From Umezawaea endophytica (GTDB lineage: Bacteria; Actinomycetota; Actinomycetes; Mycobacteriales; Pseudonocardiaceae): a DNA stretch of 64,000 nucleotides. Positions 59,220 to 64,000 of this stretch are shown piece after piece. Position 1 is the stretch's first letter, and every line of letters starts with the position of its first letter. The notes under the pieces are model-generated. The model saw only the letters and a list, made by a program, of their open reading frames with translations. It had not been told where the DNA came from and ran no database searches. The DNA lies in NCBI RefSeq assembly GCF_025061645.1, contig NZ_JANYMP010000008.1, positions 270,959 through 334,958 of the forward strand. The letters are read 5' to 3'. The position numbers and the translations under genes were made by a program.

Positions 59220-59276
59220 AGCCTGGTCCGGGGTGGGATCGCCTGCCCTGGGCCTCCCATCGAGGGGAGGTGAGTG

Positions 59277-59492
59277 ATGAGGCTGCTTGAGCGCTTGATG
59301 TCGTGTGACCCGGCTGAGCGTCGGATGGCCGAGATGCGGTCGGTGCGGGTGCGGGTCGAGAACAAGCGGTGCTTTGGCAAGTGTGGGCGGTGCACGTGGA
59401 TTCGGGCGACCGCCGACTACTGCGGGGACTGTGCGGCCTGGCTGGTTGAGAAGCGTCTTGTGCCTCGGCGGTGTCGCTGGAGGCGGCGCTAG
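59277..59492 (+). CDS. small Cys-rich (zinc-ribbon-like) protein
   Basis: 71 residues from ATG at 59277 after GGGAGGTG. CFGKCGRCTW (residues ~31-40) and YCGDCAAW (~48-55) give four cysteines in a CxxC-x(n)-CxxC pattern, likely binding zinc. Arg-rich tail. Probably nucleic-acid binding; function unknown. Confidence 0.5.
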   Translation: MRLLERLMSCDPAERRMAEMRSVRVRVENKRCFGKCGRCTWIRATADYCGDCAAWLVEKRLVPRRCRWRRR

Positions 59493-59495
59493 AAA

Positions 59496-59619
59496 GTCCT
59501 GTTAGGACAGAGCGTGTGATCTTGTTGGGTCACGCGGTGATGCCGCACGTCTTGTTGCGGCGTAACGAGAACGTAAGACGCAGGAGCGGAACACGGCTAC
59601 CAACCTCGCCGCTCCTGCG
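59496..59619. other. cluster of hairpins, candidate single-strand origin or regulator
   Basis: The 157-bp gap 59493-59649 holds three stems: GTCCT-GTT-AGGAC at 59496-59508; GCCGCA / TGCGGC near 59542-59561; and CGCAGGAGCGG (59579-59589) with CCGCTCCTGCG (59609-59619), an 11-bp perfect stem. Clustered hairpins in a non-coding gap of a rolling-circle element could be the single-strand origin, though a terminator or transfer locus cannot be excluded. Confidence 0.4.
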
Positions 59620-59649
59620 CTGTCCACCACGCGTAACGGAGTGAACGAG

Positions 59650-59823
59650 ATGAGCGTAAAGCCTAGGCGTATTGCTGCGCCAGAGGGGGTCTCGCGGGGC
59701 CGGTGTGCGACGTGCAAGCGCTTCGCCCGGTTGCTGCCCGGCCAGACCGAATGTGACTCGTGTGCCGGTGTGTTGGGGCTGGATTTCGGCGGCTCTGTTC
59801 GGCGGGGCGGTGACGTTCGATGA
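59650..59823 (+). CDS. small Cys-rich protein
   Basis: 57 residues from ATG at 59650 (GTG 59641 adds three). CATCKRF and CDSCAGV form a zinc-ribbon-like pair. Its stop overlaps the ATG of the next gene. Function unknown; same Cys pattern type as the 59277 gene. Confidence 0.5.
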   Translation: MSVKPRRIAAPEGVSRGRCATCKRFARLLPGQTECDSCAGVLGLDFGGSVRRGGDVR

Positions 59824-60152
59824 GGGGGAGCAAGTGGGTTGATCCGGCTCCGTTCGAGGGCTACCGGCCTAGGGTTCCGTGGTGGGCTTACCTGCCTGGG
59901 TGGACCAAGGTCGTGGCGGCACCGTTCGCGTTGGCGTGGGTAGCGCTGTGGCTGATCGTGCGCCTGGTGCTCGTTGCTGTTCGGTACCCGGTCACGGTCG
60001 TGACGTCGGTGGCGGGCTACTGGATGTACGCGACGTGGGGCCTGTCGCCGTTGGTGCTGGCTCTGCTGTCGTTGATCGCGGGCTCGTTCATCTGGGCGGG
60101 TCTGGATCTGCCCTCGTTTTCTGCGGCACGGCTGGTACCGCGTCCTCACTGA
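59820..60152 (+). CDS. TraB/FtsK transfer protein, membrane N-terminus (separated by frameshift)
   Basis: 110 residues with two or three membrane helices (VVAAPFALAWVALWLIVRLV, WGLSPLVLALLSLIAGSF). It ends LDLPSFSAARLVPRPH. Dropping one T from TTTT at 60117-60120 turns the end into LPSFLRHGWYRVLTEWRRAT, which reads straight into the FtsK domain encoded from 60175, matching the usual order of actinomycete TraB-like proteins. So this is the N-terminal half of a frame-split transfer gene, not an independent membrane protein. Confidence 0.65.
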   Translation: MRGSKWVDPAPFEGYRPRVPWWAYLPGWTKVVAAPFALAWVALWLIVRLVLVAVRYPVTVVTSVAGYWMYATWGLSPLVLALLSLIAGSFIWAGLDLPSFSAARLVPRPH

Positions 60153-60174
60153 ATGGCGGCGGGCCACGATCTAC

Positions 60175-61293
60175 GTGCCGCAGTGGCGGACCGTGATGCG
60201 GTTGTCGGATCTTGCGAAAGACAAGCGGGGCAAGGAGTTCCGGCCTCGGCTGCGTCGTGTGCGGTCCGAGGGATGGCGGGACCGGGTTCGGGTGCGGATG
60301 ATTCCGGCGCAGTCTCCGGAGCAGTGGGAAGCGCGGCGGGAGAACCTGGCGCACTCGTTCAACGCCCGGTCCTGTCGAGTGCGGGTGCTGCGGCCTCGGT
60401 TGCTTGAGTTGGACTTCATCCACTCTGACCCGCTGTCTCGTCCGGTGCCCGTACCAGCGCTTTCGGTGGATGAGTCCGCGGTGAACCTCAAGAAGATCGT
60501 GGTTGGCCGTACGGAGACCGGTCGGGCCTGGACACTGCGGCTGCTCGGCGCTCAGCTCCTCGTCGTGGGCGTGCCCGGTGCGGGTAAGGGCTCGGTGTTG
60601 TGGTCGATCGTGTGGCAGCTCGCGCCTGCCGTTCGTGCTGGGCTGGTGCGCCTGGTGGGCATCGATCCCAAGGGTGGGATGGAGCTGGGACAGTGCCCGG
60701 ACGCCTTCGACAAGGTCGTCTACGACAACGGTCCGGACGCGGTCGCGTTGCTGGAGGAGATCGCGGCTGAGGTCAAGGAACGGGCGGTGCGGTATCGGGG
60801 CGTTCGTCGGCTGTGGGCGCGGTCGACGGGGGAGCCCTTCACGGTCCTGATCGTGGATGAGCTGGCCGACTTGATCGCCTACCAGCCGGACAAGCAGCTG
60901 CGGGAGCGCGCTTCGCGGGCCATCCAGACGATCACCTCCCAAGGGCGTGCACCTGGCTATGCGCTCGTGGGCCTGGTCCAAGACCCGCGTAAGGAGGTCG
61001 TGTCGTTCCGGCACCTGTTCAGCACCCGTGTGGCGCTCCGGCTCGATGAGCCACAGCAGGTGGACATGGTCCTAGGGGATGGCGTTCGGCAACGGGGTGC
61101 GGCGGCTCACGAGATCAGCGAGAACACGCCCGGTGTCGCGTGGCTGAAGACCGATGGACAGAGGGAACCGGAGCGGGCGAGGGCCTTCCACGTCACCGAC
61201 GCGGACCTGATCGAGCTGGGCGCGTACTTCACACGGGCCACTGTCCACGACTTCCCCGGCCTGCCTGCCGGTGAAGGGAGCGCGGCGGCATGA
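60175..61293 (+). CDS. FtsK/SpoIIIE (TraB-like) DNA translocase, main domain
   Basis: 372 residues if read from GTG at 60175; coding sense clearly extends upstream in this frame (TEWRRATIY). Walker A GVPGAGKGS at 132-140, Walker B TVLIVDELADL at 223-233, and FtsK segment VGIDPKGGMELGQC, TSQGRAPGYALVGLVQDPR. In AICEs a single protein of this kind pumps double-stranded DNA between mycelia. It is split from its membrane anchor by a probable one-base frameshift, so conjugation may be disabled unless frameshifting restores it. Confidence 0.82.
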   Translation: MPQWRTVMRLSDLAKDKRGKEFRPRLRRVRSEGWRDRVRVRMIPAQSPEQWEARRENLAHSFNARSCRVRVLRPRLLELDFIHSDPLSRPVPVPALSVDESAVNLKKIVVGRTETGRAWTLRLLGAQLLVVGVPGAGKGSVLWSIVWQLAPAVRAGLVRLVGIDPKGGMELGQCPDAFDKVVYDNGPDAVALLEEIAAEVKERAVRYRGVRRLWARSTGEPFTVLIVDELADLIAYQPDKQLRERASRAIQTITSQGRAPGYALVGLVQDPRKEVVSFRHLFSTRVALRLDEPQQVDMVLGDGVRQRGAAAHEISENTPGVAWLKTDGQREPERARAFHVTDADLIELGAYFTRATVHDFPGLPAGEGSAAA

Positions 61294-62894
61294 GCGAGTA
61301 CCTGACCCGCGCCGACCGGATGAAACAGCCTGCGGCGCTCGATGTGGCTCGTGCTGTGGCTGAGCAGCACGGCGTCTGTGTCCGTCCGCTGGCCAAGGAA
61401 CGGATCGACCTGGACACCGGTCGTGTGGAGATCATCCCGATTCCGTGCGGCTCAACCGTGGCCAGTGCGTGTCCGACCTGCGCGGAGAAGAACCGGCGAC
61501 TGCGGATGGCCCAGTGCCGTGAAGGGTGGCACCTGACCGAAGAACCCGACTTCACCCCGAACGAACCGACCGCCGATCAGAAGCAGCTCACGGAGTACCG
61601 GGCGGACCTGGTCAAGGTCTACCGCCAGGTGATGGAGGAGGACGACGAAACCGGCGCGGAGGAGGTCCGGCAAGAGGTCGAGCGCGTCGACGCGGAACTT
61701 CGGCAACTCGGAGTGCGTGGGAACCTTCCGTCACTGGAACCGCGTCCTCGGGCTGCTCGGAAGCGGTCCACCAGGCGGCGGCAGGATGCGGCGAATTTGC
61801 CTCGGCGGCCCGTGCAGAAACGCACCGTGGGCAAGGTCTTCGGCGAGAAGTACCAGCCCTCGACGTTCCTCACGCTGACCCTCGACAGCTACGGCAAGGT
61901 CCGCTCGGACGGCACTCCCGTTGACCCCGACCGGTATGACTACCGGCGGGCCGCTCGGGACGCTGTGCACTTCGCCGCGCTGCTGGACCGGTTCGTGCAG
62001 AACCTCCGTCGATGCGTCGGCTGGGAGGTTCAGTACTTCTCGACGGTGGAGCCTCAGCGGAGGCTGGCGCCGCACTGGCACGCGGCCATCCGGGGCAGCA
62101 TCTCCCGCGCTGAACTGCGGGCGGTCGCCGAAGCCACCTATCACCAGGTCTGGTGGCCTGCGCACGACGAGATCAAGTACAGCGGCGAACACCTCCCGGT
62201 CTGGGACGTGCGAGCCAAGGGCTTCGTTGATCCCCAGACGCGCACGGCCCTGCCTACCTGGGAGGAAGCCCTAGACCAGGTGGAGGAGCCCGCTCACCTC
62301 GCGCGCTTCGGGGTCCAGGTGCATTCCAAGGGCATCCTTGGCGGCACCCCGGAGGCTGGGCGGCACATCGGCTACCTCACGAAGTACCTGACCAAGAGCA
62401 TCAACGAGTGCCACGAGGCGGGGACGGCTCGACAGGAACGGCATACCGAACGGCTTTGCGACGAGTTGGCCGTGACGCCGTGTTCCCCGCAGTGCGCGGT
62501 GTGGCTGCTCTACGGCGTCCAGCCTCGGAGTGCTCGGCTCTCGATGAATCCGGGGCTGTGCAAGGGAAAGGCGCACAAGCGGACCACGCTCGGCGTCGCG
62601 GGGAGGCGTGTCCTGGTGTCCCGGAAGTGGTCTGGGAAGTCGCTCGCTGACCACAGGCACGACCGGAAGACGTTCGTTCGGCAACTGCTCGCGGACGTCG
62701 GGATCACGCAGGACGACCAGCCCACGCGGGTCGTGTGGAACAACGTCCAGCCCGGTGATCCGAACGTGCCGCCGCGACAGCACATGTTGTTGCGGGCTGT
62801 GTCTGAGCGCATCCGGTGGAAGGCCGAGTACACGGCGGCGTTACTCGCGTCCGCTGGTCCGCCAGATCCTTCGGCAACTCCGCACGCTGCGTAA
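61290..62894 (+). CDS. RepSA-like rolling-circle replication initiator (HUH)
   Basis: 534 residues from ATG overlapping the previous stop. N-terminal zinc-type cysteines (CPTCAEKNRRLRMAQC, residues 61-76). STFLTLTLDSYGKV near 191 is motif 1; RLAPHWHAAIRG at 258-269 is the HUH motif (H262, H264); GYLTKYLTKS at 361-370 carries the catalytic Tyr (Y362 or Y366). This matches the RepSA family of pSAM2-type AICEs, which nicks the double-strand origin. Starts are linked: ATGA with the FtsK gene. Confidence 0.87.
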   Translation: MSEYLTRADRMKQPAALDVARAVAEQHGVCVRPLAKERIDLDTGRVEIIPIPCGSTVASACPTCAEKNRRLRMAQCREGWHLTEEPDFTPNEPTADQKQLTEYRADLVKVYRQVMEEDDETGAEEVRQEVERVDAELRQLGVRGNLPSLEPRPRAARKRSTRRRQDAANLPRRPVQKRTVGKVFGEKYQPSTFLTLTLDSYGKVRSDGTPVDPDRYDYRRAARDAVHFAALLDRFVQNLRRCVGWEVQYFSTVEPQRRLAPHWHAAIRGSISRAELRAVAEATYHQVWWPAHDEIKYSGEHLPVWDVRAKGFVDPQTRTALPTWEEALDQVEEPAHLARFGVQVHSKGILGGTPEAGRHIGYLTKYLTKSINECHEAGTARQERHTERLCDELAVTPCSPQCAVWLLYGVQPRSARLSMNPGLCKGKAHKRTTLGVAGRRVLVSRKWSGKSLADHRHDRKTFVRQLLADVGITQDDQPTRVVWNNVQPGDPNVPPRQHMLLRAVSERIRWKAEYTAALLASAGPPDPSATPHAA

Positions 62895-62908
62895 ACGAGG
62901 GGGGAACC

Positions 62909-63115
62909 ATGTCCGGCAAGGTTCGACAGATCGCAGAGTTGATGTCCGTTCCGGAGATCTTGGAGGCCCTGGGAGGGGTCTCGCGGGACACGTTCTACAA
63001 GTGGCGGCAGACCGGTAAGGGGCCGCGTTGCTTCTCGCTGCCCAACGGTGAGCTGCGGTGCAAGCGCGTGGATTTCCTTACCTGGCTTGACGATCTCTAC
63101 GGGGCGGCGGCATGA
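62909..63115 (+). CDS. xis: excisionase (MerR-like HTH)
   Basis: 68 residues from ATG at 62909 after CGAGGGGGG. SVPEILEALGGVSRDTFYKW, RQTGKGPRCFSLPNGELRC, DFLTWLDDL: the winged-helix pattern of AICE Xis proteins. Its stop overlaps the integrase start (ATGA), the usual xis-int coupling. It should direct the integrase toward excision. Confidence 0.82.
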   Translation: MSGKVRQIAELMSVPEILEALGGVSRDTFYKWRQTGKGPRCFSLPNGELRCKRVDFLTWLDDLYGAAA

Positions 63116-64000
63116 CTACCACGTTCAAGGTCAAGTTCTGGGAGATCAAGCGGCGTGAGGGGCGGAAGCGGCCGTACCCGGTGCGGTGGTTGACGGACAA
63201 GGTCGAGCACTCGGAGTGGTACGCCGCGAAGGCGCTGGCTGTCAGCCGGCTGTCCGATCTGACTCGGGCCGCGCGCAACGGTGAGCCGTTCGACATCGAG
63301 AGTGGCTTGCCGGTTGGTGAGCTTCGGCGGCGGAACTCGTTGTCGTTCCTGGAGTTCGCACAGTCCTATATGGATCTCAAGTGGAGTGACGCGGCTGCGA
63401 CGACGCGGGCCAGCACCGTGGAAGCCCTCGCTACTGCGGCGGCTTCGTTCGTCCGCGATGGCGCTGGTAGGCCGGAGGTCGTGGAGCTTCGAGGTGTGTT
63501 GGTCCGGACGCTGTTGCCTCCGACCACGCGGGATCGGGACGTGTCCGGCTCCGACCTGGAGGTGATCGACTGGCTGAGGCGCAACTCTCGGCCGTTGTAC
63601 GACCTGACGGACTCGGTAGCTGTGCGGGCGGTGTTGGACGCCCTGGCGGCGAAGCTGGACGGCAAGGCGGCGGCTGCCTCGGTGTACCAGCGCAAGCGGG
63701 CGGTTCTGTTCAACCTGCTGTCCTACGCCGTTGAGCGGGAGTTGATCCCGGACAATCCGCTGAGTCGAATCAAGCGGAAGGTCTCCAAGGTCGTCGACCA
63801 GGTGGACCCTCGGGTGGTGGCGAATCCTCGCCAGGTTGAGCAACTGCTGACGGCCGTGACTTACGTGGGCAAGCGCAATAAGGACCGGGGTGCTCACCTG
63901 GCGGCGTTCTTCGCAGTCGGCTATTACGCGGCGGCTCGTCCGGCTGAGGGGCTGGGGCTGCGTGAGGACGATTGCACGCTGCCTGACAGCGGTTGGGGTG
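63112..64000 (+). CDS. int: tyrosine-recombinase integrase (partial at window edge)
   Basis: 296 residues from ATG at 63112, still open at 64000. N-terminal AP2-like/SAM-like DNA-binding parts (FWEIKRREGRKRPYPVRWLT, LSFLEFAQSYMDLKWSD), then RAVLDALAAKLDGKAAAASV, ELIPDNPLSRIKRKV, and the start of the catalytic domain with the first conserved Arg region (GYYAAARPAEGLGLREDDC). The C-terminal HxxR and Tyr box are beyond the window; the broken copy at 49957 shows them as DLRHTAVS and LLKIYAKC. Integrates the element into tRNA-Arg. Confidence 0.88.
   Translation, partial: MTTTFKVKFWEIKRREGRKRPYPVRWLTDKVEHSEWYAAKALAVSRLSDLTRAARNGEPFDIESGLPVGELRRRNSLSFLEFAQSYMDLKWSDAAATTRASTVEALATAAASFVRDGAGRPEVVELRGVLVRTLLPPTTRDRDVSGSDLEVIDWLRRNSRPLYDLTDSVAVRAVLDALAAKLDGKAAAASVYQRKRAVLFNLLSYAVERELIPDNPLSRIKRKVSKVVDQVDPRVVANPRQVEQLLTAVTYVGKRNKDRGAHLAAFFAVGYYAAARPAEGLGLREDDCTLPDSGWG

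Larger units (their letters stand above)
52702..64000. mobile_element. AICE-type integrative element B (partial, continues past the window)
   Basis: Begins after att copy 2 and has the ordered modules of an actinomycete integrative and conjugative element: left-end cargo, HD/Nudix/XRE-PLD regulation, small proteins, TraB/FtsK transfer protein, RepSA-like initiator, excisionase and tyrosine integrase. The integrase lies at the right end, so the right attachment site and a whole tRNA-Arg gene should lie shortly beyond 64000. Confidence 0.82.

Overview
The window is chromosomal DNA from a high-GC filamentous actinomycete, most likely a member of the Pseudonocardiaceae such as Saccharothrix, Lentzea or Actinosynnema; this is inferred from gene content, codon use and gene order, not from a search. 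Signs are an IniB-like gene divergent from an Hsp70/LuxR pair, a SARP regulator, an orphan PE/PPE/EspG type VII secretion (T7SS) cluster, and an actinomycete integrative and conjugative element (AICE) in a tRNA-Arg gene.

Layout. 1-4834: IniB-like protein divergent from an Hsp70-like ATPase and an IniR-like LuxR regulator. 4560-5960: a patch with a G/T-rich plus strand and a 119-bp imperfect palindrome, ending in a VOC protein and its ECF sigma factor. 6529-20857: metabolic and regulatory genes (TetR/esterase, a degenerate GGDEF-EAL protein, DUF2165 membrane protein, two glycosyltransferases, a 1355-residue HTH-nSTAND-WD40 protein, TetR/hydrolase with perfect palindromic operators, Ada-AlkA). 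21056-24980: a sigma factor fused through a membrane segment to an extracellular glycoside hydrolase, followed by discoidin-DUF1996 and DUF305 secreted proteins. 25041-36038: PaaK-like ligase and phosphotransferase sharing a symmetric promoter, hydrolase, ArsR/SRPBCC pair, VOC/AraC pair, TetR, metallophosphoesterase, lytic transglycosylase, and GntR/YeiH-type exporter.

36043-48409: a SARP (BTAD/NB-ARC/TPR) regulator faces a nine-gene operon: PE-like, PPE, EspG, then two cassettes each with a YbaB/EspL-like protein, a membrane WXG protein and an EspC-like domain. In cassette 1 the EspC-like domain carries a proline-rich linker and a C-terminal domain that I read as a CD38-like ADP-ribosyl cyclase/NAD glycohydrolase; in cassette 2 the effector domain is attached to the membrane WXG protein instead. 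Three CGTTGG repeats at exact 11-bp spacing upstream look like a SARP binding site, tying regulator to operon.

48491-64000: mobile DNA. After a gene broken by an in-frame TAG, two 173-bp direct repeats (49361 and 52596), each with the 3' half of a tRNA-Arg gene and its terminator, mark tandem integrations. The first element is a remnant with a dead integrase plus a lower-GC Sll1717-type P-loop ATPase. The second is an AICE running off the right edge: left-end cargo (BrnT-like toxin/RHH antitoxin, beta protein, sce7726 nuclease-like protein), HD, Nudix and XRE-PLD regulators, small AICE proteins, a TraB/FtsK gene split by a probable frameshift, a RepSA-like HUH initiator, excisionase and integrase. 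The intact tRNA-Arg should lie just past 64000. Most lower-GC genes in the window are this cargo, suggesting defence or stability functions acquired by transfer.
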